From Amphirosellinia nigrospora (Eukaryota > Ascomycota > Sordariomycetes > Xylariales > Xylariaceae): a stretch of 64,000 bases of DNA. Shown here piece by piece: positions 48,313-60,018 of the stretch (positions are counted from its first letter, which is position 1; every line of letters starts with the position of its first letter). The position numbers were made by a program, and so were the translations under genes. The DNA is taken from positions 11,046,193-11,110,192 of the forward strand of contig SCHM01000001.1 of assembly GCA_004123355.1 (NCBI GenBank). The letters run 5' to 3'. The notes below the pieces were generated by a model. That model made no database searches and was not told where the DNA came from. It was given only the letters and a program-made list of their open reading frames with translations.

Positions 48313-48962
48313 TATACAGTGGTGGTCTCCCTGAGAATCATCCTCATATAGCGGAATCACAATCCGCATTGCTGGGTTAGTCATTATTACACCAGGAAAC
48401 CTCAACCAACAATTATTGCACGAAGCCTTCTAGTGTAACTTAGCATATTCCAAGAATACCTTGCGTATCCCTAAACTGCCAGTTTTCTTCATTAATTATT
48501 ACTCATGATGAATGCTTAGTGAGCGGCACGTCCCTTATCTCTTATATTAAATCCTATATTATTGAGGTGCTTCATCAAAATCCTTACGCCAATACCTCCT
48601 TTCGGAGCCCATGACTGCATGCTATAATTACCATTCATATTTTGTTGTGCCCACAACTATATACAGTTTGTTTGTAGGATAATAGTTGTAACGTTCACGC
48701 TGGTACTTGATGAGTATTCGCAGATCGACGAGCTAAACTACCTAGACATCCAACGTGAAGGTTGTATTAGGAAAATTCAAATCTCCCGTTATGCACCACT
48801 CGGACGCCGACTTCCGTAAGTTTGCGTCAAACACTAGCTATGATATTTTATGCATCTGATTTAGGTAGGGAACGGACGAGTTTATTTGGTAAGGGGTCTC
48901 CGACAAGCCACGGGAAGCAATTGGGCTTGTTGTAATCGTTTAGCGAAAAATTGTCTTGAGCT
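48313..48962. other. AT-rich intergenic DNA
   Basis: About 650 bases upstream of the tRNA and downstream of the C2H2-Zn2Cys6 regulator. No frame is recognised; it may hold degraded 3' parts of the regulator. Confidence 0.4.
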
Positions 48963-50476
48963 TTATTTTCCAAGTACGTCTATATGTAAGAAAGTGAAAG
49001 GAAAGCCGGAGCATGTACGGTTGGGCAGCTCTTCGCCATCACTTTCGATTCTCGTTTGGTTATTGAACATTAAAATTCTCGAAACCAACCCCAGATCCGC
49101 TCGGCTCTTCCAGAGCGTCAATATCCCCATTCTTGTTGTTTTTAGATGACCAAAGAACATTTTGGGAAAGAATTGGTCCTGGTTTGTTCCCGGCGCCGTT
49201 ATCGATGCGTCGAATTGGAGGTTCGGGGTCCTATCTTGGGAGGGATCCGCAAAAGGTGCGGCGATGGAATCGTAAGCTGTCGGATCTGCTGCCATGGAGG
49301 AATATGGTGTCCGAAGCGTGGGGATGGATTGTCGCTGACCAAAGTCGATTCTGGGCGTAGTCACTGGCTCGGATTTCGTAGCTCGTTAGATTGCTAGAGA
49401 AGTTTAAGCTCTCGGATTGGTCAGGGATAACGGTACGTGTGCCAGAGCTCAGGCGGCAGGTGTCGAAGGCGGTATCGAATTGACCCTCATCGAGAGGTAA
49501 TCCGTCGATATAGTTCCCTTGGAAGCCAGCGGACGGGTCGGGCTGGTAGACGCCTGCATGGTCCAAACCTGAGACCAACTTTAAAGGCATACCGGTTGTC
49601 TGATGATACGATTCAAATACTCCATCGGCTCAGAGTCACCTGTCACGAACCTCAACGCGTTTGTACTAGCATCGTGCGTAGATACTACGTGTGGATCTTC
49701 GTCTTGAGGGATGGTGCGTCGTAGCTGAAAAGTGACGCAAATTGGGTTTCGTGATGTTGGCAAGATATGGGTATAAACTATTATTGGTGAAGACTGATGT
49801 GATAGTATACACTGCTCGCGGAATGAAGCCGAAGGACCTTCAACTTGCCACTGCGAGGACCCGTGATCTCCCGGGAGAACGTCTCTGAGCGATCCCGTCG
49901 TTGAAACGAGACAAGAGTTACCAACCCCAGTTGCCTCGTAATCGTCCGCTTCAGAGACGGAAGAGCTCCGGGTATGCGGCATCGTTATTCCGAATCGAGG
50001 CTCTTCCGGGTAGACGCAACACAACGCTTTAGTCACGCATCGTCGACAAGGTTCGCCCTTTGAGCATCGTCCCGGCTCTCGCACATTCTCGACATGCTCG
50101 TCTCCTATGTGGGTTATCGTCTCGCCGTTCGTGCGTGATGTGAATCGCTATATGTCGACCTAGAACATCACTTTGATTCCGACGACGATTAGTACGGTAC
50201 CGAGCGTGCCGGGATGTTTTGCGCGGGATATCCTCACCTCCGAGCAAAGCTCTTGTCACATATCTGACACGTAAACTTGCAGTTCTCGTCATGTCCACGT
50301 TGATGTCTCTTCAAGTTCTCAGGTCGCTTAAAACTACTAGGACACTGAGGACACTTGTATTTTTTCTCGGTTGTAGGTTGGGTTGGCTGAAAATTCGATT
50401 CCCAAGCCACTTCCTCATGGCCAAGACTTGTAATATGCCTGACATATTTCGATTGGATAGTATGGATCAAAGCCAA
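48963..50476 (-). CDS. C2H2 plus Zn2Cys6 transcription factor, ends uncertain
   Basis: Nuclear regulator with two kinds of zinc domain. Two C2H2 fingers: CPQCPSSFKRPENLKRHQRGH, then CQICDKSFARSDVLGRHIAIH. The second is interrupted by a 67-nt intron (50171..50237; donor GTGAGG, acceptor AAAG) that splits the Ser codon. A Zn2Cys6 cluster follows: ACRECARA, then GRCSKGEPCRRC and ALCCVYPEEPRF, with a frame change near 50085 between the halves. The rest (to about 49230) is Ser/Thr/Asp-rich and low in conservation, ending with SITAPGTNQDQFFPKM near 49170. I do not see the fungal-specific transcription factor domain that often follows this layout; it may be absent, or lost in AT-rich DNA below 48960. 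The start is unresolved: 50476 opens with a TTG codon and no Met precedes the fingers in that frame. The right-hand neighbour is the GH127 gene, on the same strand. Confidence 0.75.
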
Positions 50477-50619
50477 GATTCGAAGCTGAGAAATTCCCTC
50501 TTTTAAGCCACCTGCGAAAATCTTTCTTCACGTTGGCAACTCTACAATACGTACTTAAGTAATCACCCAATACATCATTTCGCTTACATGATTCGAAGCG
50601 TACTTTGGTAATCATCTTG

Positions 50620-51283
50620 GTTTTTTACCGTCCGAGTCCGCTCTCAAGGTCTGTAGGTAACTTGCGGTTCTATGAACTGTGGCCCTCGAACTCGGAGGGT
50701 CATCATGCACTGCCACCGGCGCGCATGTGACAGGGTTGTTTGTGCTTGTAAGACGTTTCGCCGGCATTACCAAGACAATAAGCTCCCTGGCGTTTCTTTT
50801 GCGTATATAATGTCGCTTTCCTAGATTGTAGATGATAAGTATAAACCTTTTCGTGCTTTTAAATAAAATAGGAGCTTCGTCTGTTACGACTTGAGAAATA
50901 TCGCGTTAAATATTGAGACAGAGCTCATCAGACATAACTAATCATGTTGATTTCAAGAACGATGATGCTGATTAAGGGTACTCAAATTGTTCGAGAGCAA
51001 ATAAACCAACGGTTGACGTGTCAGACCGGCCGGCGACGGCCAAGGACGTCGGAGGCATGGCACTATGATTAATGAGCAAGCCCAGACGAGGTTCCCCGCA
51101 AGAGCCACAAGAACGGAAGGCGATCCCGCGGAGCAAAATGGGTCAATGGAACGGCAAATGGGGATATCCCTTGATAATGCTCGCCTCTCAGCCGATTCGC
51201 AAGGGTAAGCCGTCAACCAAGAGTTGCTAACAAGGATTTTGACATGCTGCGACGGGAGGGCTGTAGCAGAGCGTATCATTGCA
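50620..51283. other. Intergenic between GH127 and the C2H2-Zn2Cys6 gene
   Basis: About 660 bases of the regulator's upstream DNA and the GH127 3' flank. No conserved frame was seen. Confidence 0.45.
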
Positions 51284-54060
51284 TTAGTTACCGTTTAACA
51301 GCCCGACCCTCATGTGGCCTTTGCCACCCCGGTTGGCGCGTAAGTAGTATGGAATGAACAAGAGCTCTTTGGGCTCCGCCACCTTAGGCTCGGCACTCGA
51401 ACCAGGCTCCAGACCTAACCCCCTCTGCGACCATTGGCCTACATCTCGGACCCATCCGATAGCACGGAGACCGACATAGTGCTCACCCATCTCGTTCATC
51501 ACGAGCTCCTCTTCGCTTATCTGAGTACCATTGGCTATACCAACATCACGGAAGTGATTCTCCTCCCATGGTTGTCGAAGTCTTCGACGCAGTAGATTAA
51601 GGGGCCACGAGCTAGCGTCAATGTGTGTGATTCGTATACGGATGAGGGAGATATACCGGGGCTCGAAGCCATGAATATCGATGCTAAACGCCACATTTTC
51701 TGAGGTATACGATGCGGCAGGGTAGCCATTCTCAATCGTGGCTGATTCCAATGACGGAGTAAGCTACGAGGGATCGTTTAGCATTAGTTATACAAATAGA
51801 AATAGCATATCACTCTTTTGCCTTCACACGACTTAAACGTACCGTGAATCTTTTCTTAGCCCAAGCAGGTATCCGAAGCCGGATTGTCGTATTCCAGATG
51901 CGGGGCTTCAAGTTTGAAATCACGTTGCCTTCCCATGGCCAATTGACTTCTGTTCGAGGACTACTGCGCATTCATCCACCTGAAAGGAGACCCTCGCAGT
52001 AGTGTATAAATGCACGTTAACGAAAACATTTTGCCCATGGCCGCCGTAGTCCACAGATAACCACCGATGCTTCCGAATAGGCGCATACATTTGGCGGACA
52101 ACAGGATGTGTCGAACCACTATAAAGGATCGGTCAGAATGTGCGATAAGGGCTTACTACGCCCTGACAGACACGCCACAAACGGATTCAAAGCTGTGAAG
52201 ATGAACTAACTGCGGCACGAATATTTTTATCCTTCTCGAACTGGCGAGCTGATTGACATAGGTAATGCGTTCCCTATGTTCAAGCCTATGTTAGAATGTT
52301 GCAACCAGTTCGAAATGAGCTTCTATTGTCTCCAAGATACTTACACCAAGGCTCACTTGAGTAGAATACGTTAGCCATTTGATATTTAGTAGAACAATGC
52401 TAATATGTGGCGAAGGCTCGTTTCCCACTCACTAGAAGTCATAACAGCGTTATAGAGCATAACTCCATCACGTCGGCGTACCTTGAATTCAGCTCAAGAT
52501 GTAGTAGCCGTTCCGCGAGCATTATAACTCCGATCGAGGCGCATGTTTCGTTATAGCACCCACCCTCATCGGAGCCCTGGGGAGAAAATAGTCAATACCA
52601 AAGCCTTCCCACTGCATCATTGAACCGATACCACCGGTCAAATACATCTTTTTTCCACCATATGTTCCATAGGGTGCGCAAAGCTTCATGATATTGCTCC
52701 TTACCTCGAATGGCTTGATACCCAACTCGTCGAGACTGAGCAATTCGCAACCCCGTGAACAAGTACAGCGCCCTCACAGCGTGGCCCTCGATTGTCTTTT
52801 GCTGAAGAATTGGCAGATGGGCTTGGCTATACCAATGACAAAAACGCATAGGAAAGCTGTCTGGGCGTTTCCAGGATTGTCGCCCCTTTTCTCTCGCTCC
52901 CAGTCATAGTACATCACTGAGTATCTTGTCAGCTCCAAGGCATGTGGTAGCACTACTCTCTAATCCCGAGGAGATATTATTGAAAACATACTGCCGTCTT
53001 GACCTGTAGGGTTGCCGCGCTCCTCGATGAAATACTGTGCTAAATCGTACGCTCCTGATTCCCTGTCGCAGTGTAGAAGCGAACCAACGCAAGTTCGATT
53101 TCAGGGTGACCGGGATAGCCATGTCTCTGCCTTCTCCTGGGCCAAAAACTGACCGAATCAGCTAGTAAAAATAAGCAAATACATTTAAATTTCAATCGAC
53201 AACCCGTTTACCTTGACATATTATGTATGACTCGATGAGTAAGTCATTCTTATAGTAATTGCTATGAGCTAGAGCCGCCTCTATTAGATGCCCAGCATTG
53301 TATCTAATCAACACGGTCAATTCGTCTAAATCTAAAGGCACATATTGACCATGCATCTCGAGTGAAAGCGTTAGCGATGCCGACAAAAACTTACAATTCA
53401 TGCTGGTCCCTTAAGTTCGACCATCGTTTCCAGGCTCGATGACGGTGAAATAGACATCGACTGTTTACACGCTGGGGTTAGAAACCACGATACAGAGTAA
53501 AAATGTAAGCTATGTCTCGGGAGTATGTAGGAACAATGAGTTTCGGATGGTAAATGGAGAAATAAATAACACTAGGGACAACTATAGCCATCCGGCTGCT
53601 GCGCATCGCGAATCATCTGGACTAATTCACGAACAGCTGCGCTAGAACACTCGAAGTCAGTTATTTCCATGTAAGACCTTTTTTATAAGACTTCGGAAGC
53701 TCCAGACGCTGTTGGATTAAAATGGAAAGCCTGTACTCCCCAAGTTGCTAAAATAAGAAGAGGATGGTCCAAAGAATCGCTCACTCAATTTCTGCGTCAT
53801 AGTACTCCGTGAGCATATAGCAGGCGCCCTCAATCCACTTAGCAACATCGCTGTCCCAATAGACCGGAGGCGGCGCCGGCCAACGTGACTGTCGTCGTAG
53901 ATGGGCTGCCACTTGAGGTTGAAGCATTCATATTGACCGTCTCCTTCAACTTCTTGAGCTGCGCCTTCACTGTCACTTGCTGGATCGTCTCGCGGCGGGC
54001 CTGCAAAAGCGACGGCCCCGTGAAGGTGGTCTGCGAGAAGAGAACTTGAGGGTGAGACAT
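51284..54060 (-). CDS. GH127-family (DUF1680) glycosidase, fragmented frames
   Basis: Probable intracellular glycoside hydrolase of family GH127, whose founding enzyme is a beta-L-arabinofuranosidase. It starts [20 protein letters not shown] at 54060. Segments in order: [16 protein letters not shown] and [20 protein letters not shown] (53770-53950); [20 protein letters not shown] (53200-53320); [21 protein letters not shown] and [14 protein letters not shown] (52980-53120); [26 protein letters not shown] (52740-52840); [12 protein letters not shown] and [11 protein letters not shown] (52570-52660). The metal-site motif [10 protein letters not shown] (Glu and Cys) lies at about 52540-52565, and the nucleophile motif SCCPPNV at about 52090-52110. 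It closes [23 protein letters not shown]. The four metal ligands of the family (Glu, Cys, Cys-Cys) are all present. Several introns and frame breaks mix, so the exact exons are not resolved. No signal peptide is seen. Confidence 0.85.
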
Positions 54061-55450
54061 GGTTGGCAAATACAGACACAGACACGCCGATTAATTCTTC
54101 AATGAGTATGTGCTGAAAATATATTGGGAGATTGCAGGTATGGAGAAGGCGATATATAGGTTGTGGAGTAAATATGAGCTCGCTACGTATGCAAGGACAA
54201 CAAATACGATGTCAAAGAATACGTCGTGGAGATAGACTTCCTACATCAGATTCTCGCCCCAGACAATAGAAGAAAACGACTGGAAGCAACGAAGAACCAA
54301 GAGGCACCAAGTCAATTCGCCTCCGATGTCGAAGCTGTTGTGCACAGGGGCAATGTGCGTCTGCTTCATTTGATGGATGTCGTGGAGACCTATCGTCATA
54401 CTCAACTTGGGTAAGATGTGGCAGAGCTCGCCTAGGGGAATCCTCACAGTCGATCGCTGGGTACCTGCCGTCCAACCCAGCCACTAAGAGATCGGGTCAG
54501 CACCGCGAATCGGCCATAGAATGAGAGGCCCCGTGGTCTTGAGTATGCGGTCTTCCTTGTCTTGCTTGCACCGCTCTCCACAACCGAGTATTATGAGGAC
54601 AAAATAAATACAAACTTGAGGTAAGTACTTATAAGTACTTGGGTACGAAGTAGGCAGTCTTAGGTAATCTTATCCTAGGTACCTTAGGGAGATAGCGATA
54701 AACACTGTCTGGCAGTGCAATAAGCCTGCGTGTAACCTATAGCTAAAACCTCCCCATTCTACCTGGGCAATTATAGTGCGGAGGAATCCATCTGTGTTAA
54801 ATATCTACAACACGACAAATCTCACTTCCTCGGTGAAACAAAGCCGCACTGCGCAGCAGGAATTTTCTTGGTTGGCTAAAAAGATCAGATGACGAGCAAA
54901 AAATACTTCATTATAAGACAGGAACAAACCCGAGCGGTGTGACCACGCAGAATGATTGGGGGAGGTGCCTCAATTGCTCTGTCTGCCGCGAAACCCCCGA
55001 TTGGCGAAATATTGAACGGCTTTCCCGACCAAACATCGGGCATCACTGCAGTCGCAGCCGAATTCGCTATGAGAGTGTAGCACATTATCACATCACGACT
55101 TCTACCTTCACATGGCCGTAGCGACGTCAGCCTCCCACCGGAAGATGCGGCGCATGTTTTACGTATCACCAGAGTATAGCACAGTGGTGTAAAAACAGAA
55201 CCTGGAATCCTATAACATGTAGTACAAGGCTTGGTTGTGCGTATCAGACGGCGCAATTGTAGGCGTTTTTCTTCTTACACATATTACGGTAGCCATTGGA
55301 GTCCCCCCTTCATTCGCTCGCGCTCCATTGTGATTCGACGAGGGTACGCACCCTTAGTCAAGCCACCGACACCTTCGTTCGCTCGTTTGCTCATTCATTC
55401 TTGGATTTGATCAAGTCATCATGGTCATCATCATGGAGCAATAGAGACAT
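54061..55450. other. Intergenic between GH127 and NOT3
   Basis: About 1.4 kb holding the GH127 promoter side and the NOT3 3' end. No conserved reading frame. A CCTAGGTACC sequence lies near 54673. Confidence 0.45.
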
Positions 55451-57549
55451 TCAAATGTCATCTTCAAGGTACCTATACGCGAACTTGAAGTCGGCTTTTC
55501 TTCGATTCATCCTGCGTGATCTGTTAGTCGACAGGAATGGTATACTACTTGCGAGGCCCCTACGAGGCCCTTGCGACGTACCAAGTGGACTCATAATCGA
55601 AGAACCGGTAGGTCCCCTGTTCAAACTCCTCGGTGATGTTCTTGGGCTCTTCATGTCTCTGGAACCAAGTTTGGTATTGCTTATGAAAGCGCCAACTTTG
55701 GTCTTTCAGTGCCTTGGCCGCCAAATACTGTTGATAAGTGCCCTGCTTGTAGTAGAATACGTAGAAGAGCGTGTCTGGTTCGATACGCGAGTACAGGCGG
55801 GGGTCGTCGAGGATCGCTAACGGCTCCTGAGGGTACCCGGATGCAGAGTGATATCGCGTTTCTGGTCGATATGACTTCGGCGGCTCCGCATCGGATGTGT
55901 CCGCCATGTTCATGCTAAGTTGTGAAGCTGCCATCATACGCAAAGTAGAAGCTGAGTTAACCGGTGCACTACGCTTAGTCTTGACCTGCTCAAAAGACTC
56001 TACTAGATCATGTAACGCAGCAGGAAGGTGATATATCGATTCTTCCTCTTTGTCTTCTTGCCTGGACTTGACGCCGTTCGACGCCCCATTGGAATACGAT
56101 CCTAAAGTGCCTGTTAATAAGAGACATAAACATATTGCAAATGCATTCCTATACCTTTCGCAGATTCCCCTATTTCTGCGGCAATTGGTGTTTTGCCCAA
56201 AGACCTGGAGGTTTTGTCTGCCTTTCTTAACGTACTTGATGTAATTGTAACGTGTTCTGAAGGCTTAGGTTCGGCAACAGGTTGTAGAGTAGCCGTTTTC
56301 GGTTCTGAAGGTGCAGGTTGTATAGCTATCGTACTTGGAGAATTCGTGGCGCTTGTTCGTGATGCGACTGAGGGGAGCGGCGAGATGCCCACAGACAACG
56401 TAACTGGCTGAGAACCCGGCGGAGCGGCAGCGGTGCTATGCCAACATTGTTCTTGTCGCTCGCCGCTGCCGCCGCCGCTGCTGAGGCGTACTTTAGTCCT
56501 TCGCCTGGGGGTCTTTGGGGTAATGATGCTGGTTTCATGCTGGAGCTAGATGTGCTACCATTAGTAGTGCTGCTGAGTGGGTTATGTAATGTTGCTAATG
56601 TTGGCAACGGGGATTTCATTTGGGCGGAAGGTCTTCGGGCAGCAGCCGGATCGATCGCAGCAGTCCTTGTCTTGGCCGGCAAGCTGGAAGGCCGTGGTTC
56701 TGGATCCGCCACCTCTTCTTGTACTGACTGCGTATCTTGTGAGGATACACGGTCGTTGTCCTGGTTCATGCCGTACGTATCTTCCTCTTCCTCTAGAGCT
56801 AGCTCGTCGTAAAGCCCTTCATCCTCCATGAAATCGTCGTTCATGCCATCTGTGACGTAATAACGAATGCTTTCTTCCAGGTCGGTAACTTGGTCTGTGT
56901 CGGTGCCTCCGTTCTCCAGTGACCGTCTGATCAACTCGAGTTTACCCTGATGCCACTTATGTCTCTCGATTATATGTTCTATTGTCGCGATGCGCTCCGC
57001 CTTGGCTGCTTGACTCTTACCCTTCTTCATAGTCAATTGTAACTGTTCGCTTTCGGCCTCGAGAGTCTCGATCTGTTGTTCAAGTTCGTCAACCTGATTA
57101 CTGAGAAACTCCCCGGCTTCCGCCTTGGCTTGCTCTTTGGGATCGAGCTTAGCCGCGGCCGAAAGGCCTTCTTTTGAATAAGCCTTAGTCTTCATAGCCT
57201 TCTCAACTGCCTTGAACCTCTCCATTTGCTAGTGAGGGATCAGTTATGTTGTCCAGCATGGTTCGTCAAATCACCAGCTTCCGCAGGCACTGACCGTCTC
57301 AATTAATTTCCGCTGCTCGAGTAACGGAGCCTTGTCCTTGATGTCATTGCTGGCGGCCCATGTTTTAATCTGGTCGCGCAACCTTTGGAGTTTCTTGATT
57401 TCGCGCTTGAGGTTGTCTTCGAGTTTCTCTTTCTGTGCGGGGTTATTCGACTGCTCGATCTTCTCGTAGATGCTGTCGAACTCGGCTACGCCTTCAGCGA
57501 CCTTCTTGAAGGTCTTTTCTATCTCTTGCTGCAACTTCCGGGCCGCCAT
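55451..57549 (-). CDS. NOT3: CCR4-NOT complex subunit NOT3/NOT5
   Basis: Scaffold subunit of the CCR4-NOT deadenylase, controlling mRNA decay and transcription. Four exons: complement(57295..57549), complement(56155..57228), complement(56110..55582), complement(55451..55511), about 639 aa. The N-terminal Not3 coiled-coil domain starts [19 protein letters not shown] and continues across the first splice as [22 protein letters not shown], then [14 protein letters not shown]. The middle is Ser/Pro/Thr-rich and includes an eight-Ala tract near 56470. The C-terminal NOT2/3/5 box has [75 protein letters not shown], and, after the last splice, [19 protein letters not shown]. One frame break lies near 56420. 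The first donor is the weak form GTCAGT. Confidence 0.93.
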
Positions 57550-58798
57550 TGTGAATTCCTGTACATGTGACGCAAGCCGGATCCCAATGGACAGCGGTGA
57601 CTACTACTATGCGATAGCGATTCAGGAACTGGAATTGCACGGCGTCTCGTAGAGGACATGCGGTAATGGATGGAGGGGCGGCGCAGGTATGTCAGAGCCT
57701 GTTGGGAATCCTAGATATTTTAAACTTAGCAAACCATCGAGAAGGGGGAAATAATAGGAATTGAAAGAGGCGACAAACGGCAGCGGTGTGGGACATCTTC
57801 TGGACGTACGTACCGTTGGTTCTGTAGGAAGGCAAGTAATGATGATGTTGTAGAAGGCGAATGGTTTGCGTATTTAGCACCTGTTAGGTGTGTTGGCGGG
57901 AAGGCTGAATCGCGCGCTTGGCTTGTGGTCAAGGTGGTGATACGCTGATAGTTACAAGTGAAGAACACGGGAGACGGCTGGTCGGTACTCGGTACCTTTT
58001 AGTTATTAGCCCTATACAGGCCGTGTCTTTTAGCACTTGAAACACGTGCCTAATTATTGCTTGGCTTGGATGCCTCGGTTGGTCGTGTGATGTACTATTG
58101 AAGTGAGCTACAAGTAATGACTACCTAGGCGGATGGGTAGGTATACTTAGAACAATGCTACTTTTGAGTTGAGGAAGAACCTGGAAGGGCACGCTAGCAA
58201 GCCAGGTGTCTAGCATTGTCTGTGGCACTACATATAGTGAACGAACTACCTAATGTAGTAGTTCCATTTTAATCCAAACTTGCACAGCACGTTATTGGTA
58301 GGTACCTAAGGTAGGTACATCCTACGTAGGTATGCACATGTTTGGTAAGTATATAAGGAGATGAAGTTTCAATTTGTTGAGAAAAAGAACTGATTGCAGC
58401 ATAAATACTTCTTTCTATCTATGAGGTAATAGATTGCCTAAGATGATTTAACTTCAAACACCTACCACTTAGTATACTACCTATATTATATTCCGCTACT
58501 CCTTTTTAAATGCGCGTTGAAGCCGCAAGGGTGCATACATGCACGGAAGGGTGCTTAATCTACCTAGGTAAGTACTGTATGTACCTGCCGAAACTGCCAG
58601 TTAAAATCAGCTGGCAGTCCCAGCTCTCCGGAGGGCATCTCATCCTTCAATGAATTGAAGCAAACACCGATTTGATCTCATTCGTAGCTGTATTACATAT
58701 CTATAAACAACTAACTTCACTTGTGCTACTATATACTCAAATTTATCCTTCCGAGTTTGAGAATACATATTTCCATTTATTCCATCTCTTCATCTATC
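57550..58798. promoter_or_regulatory. Divergent intergenic region NOT3/DTD1
   Basis: About 1.25 kb between divergent housekeeping genes. An exact TACCTAGGTA is at 58561-58570, and related ACCTAGG or GGTACCTA pieces lie near 58122 and 58303. No conserved frame. Promoter role inferred from position. Confidence 0.45.
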
Positions 58799-59595
58799 AT
58801 GAAAGGTAGGTCTTCTCGGATTCCCGCCTGCCCTCTTCTCTCCCCGGGAGGCAGATGCAGATCACCGTATTCATGCGTCCGTCTCTTGCAGCTATACTAC
58901 AACGTGTTCTGTCGGCTTCCGTCACAGTGGAAAAGGAGGTGGTCTCATCCATTGGGAAGGGTGTTCTCGTCTTTGCCGCCGTAGCCCCCGGAGACACAAG
59001 AAGGGAGGCAGACTCCTTAGCAGCCAAAGTATTAAAGCTAAAACTATGGGACGACGACACAGGGGGCAGAGTACGGCTCCGATTTCCCCTTATTTGTTTT
59101 TTCTTTTTCTTTTTTTGTCCCAAATACACCCCCAAGCCACAGTCGACGGAAGCTTCGTAGATCACCCCCTTTTTTTAGTACATGCCTGACGTGTGCTCCT
59201 TAGTGGAAAAATAATGTCCAAGAGATCGGCGGAGAAGTTCTCTGTGGTAGGTTATTGCCCGTGCTTCATCCATTCATGTTTTTCATCACAGCCTGTCTAA
59301 TAGCGTCGTTTTAGTCTCTCAATTTACTCTTCTCGCTTCGACGAAAAAAGGGAATAAGCCTGATTTTCACGGGGCCGCAGGTGGAGAAGAGGCAAAACAA
59401 TTGTACCAATATTTCTTTGAGAGAGTCCAGCAAGGTTATGCGGCGGACAAAGTCCAAAATGGTGTTTTCCAGGCTATGATGGAGGTTGCTCTAGTAAACG
59501 ACGGGCCTGTGCGCACTCCTTCCACATCAGATTTGAATGGATTTGCTAATGAGTTCCAAGGTAACGTTAGAGATATCAGCCCTCCCGAGCGCTAA
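58799..59595 (+). CDS. DTD1: D-aminoacyl-tRNA deacylase
   Basis: Proofreading enzyme that removes D-amino acids mischarged on tRNA. Exons: 58799..58805, 58892..59070, 59204..59246 and 59315..59595, 169 aa, no frame break. The first coding exon is only ATGAAAG; joined to exon 2 it gives MKAILQRVLSASVTVEKEVV, the standard DTD start. Exon 2 goes on VSSIGKGVLVFAAV and LKLKLWDD. Exon 3 is WKNNVQEIGGEVLC. Exon 4 holds VSQFTLLASTKKGNKPDFHG, with the catalytic-site SQFTL motif, and MMEVALVNDGPV, with the Gly-Pro motif that places the substrate across the dimer. After NDGPV the tail (RTPSTSDLNGFANEF and on) is unlike the short strand I expect, so another intron or a changed end is possible. Confidence 0.92.
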
Positions 59596-60018
59596 GCCGA
59601 AGGCTAAGCCGAGTCCTTTGCCGGTGCCCGCCCAGTCTAATTAATCCGCTTCAATAACTGTCGTGGCGTCAGATCATTTCCGCTAGACTAGACGATCCCA
59701 TCCTTGATGCCCAGAGCGACAGGCATTTTACTCCCGAAGTATAGATTGCAGCAAGGATATCTCATTAATGTGTAGAAGTAAGAATTGGCACAGATAGTTA
59801 AAAACATCACACATGAGGGAATTGTGAAATCCGATGCGATGTCTAAAAATCATGCCGTGACCCGTAACTCCATTGACTAAGTCTCCTGGACCGTGAAAGG
59901 GTATCCTCAGTATTGGTTTAACTCCTACTAGTCAAACCTCATAATCATGAATATTCAGTGTTTGGCGTGCACTCGAAAAGCCCCCTTGACGCCCCGAAAT
60001 AATGAATTCAAACCATGG
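59596..60018. other. Intergenic, convergent DTD1/Yippee
   Basis: About 420 bases between convergent genes. Nothing recognised. Confidence 0.45.

Noticed and set aside
56438-56812. Leu/Ala/Ser-rich plus-strand frame
   Set aside because: Antisense shadow of the NOT3 linker and its Ala tract.
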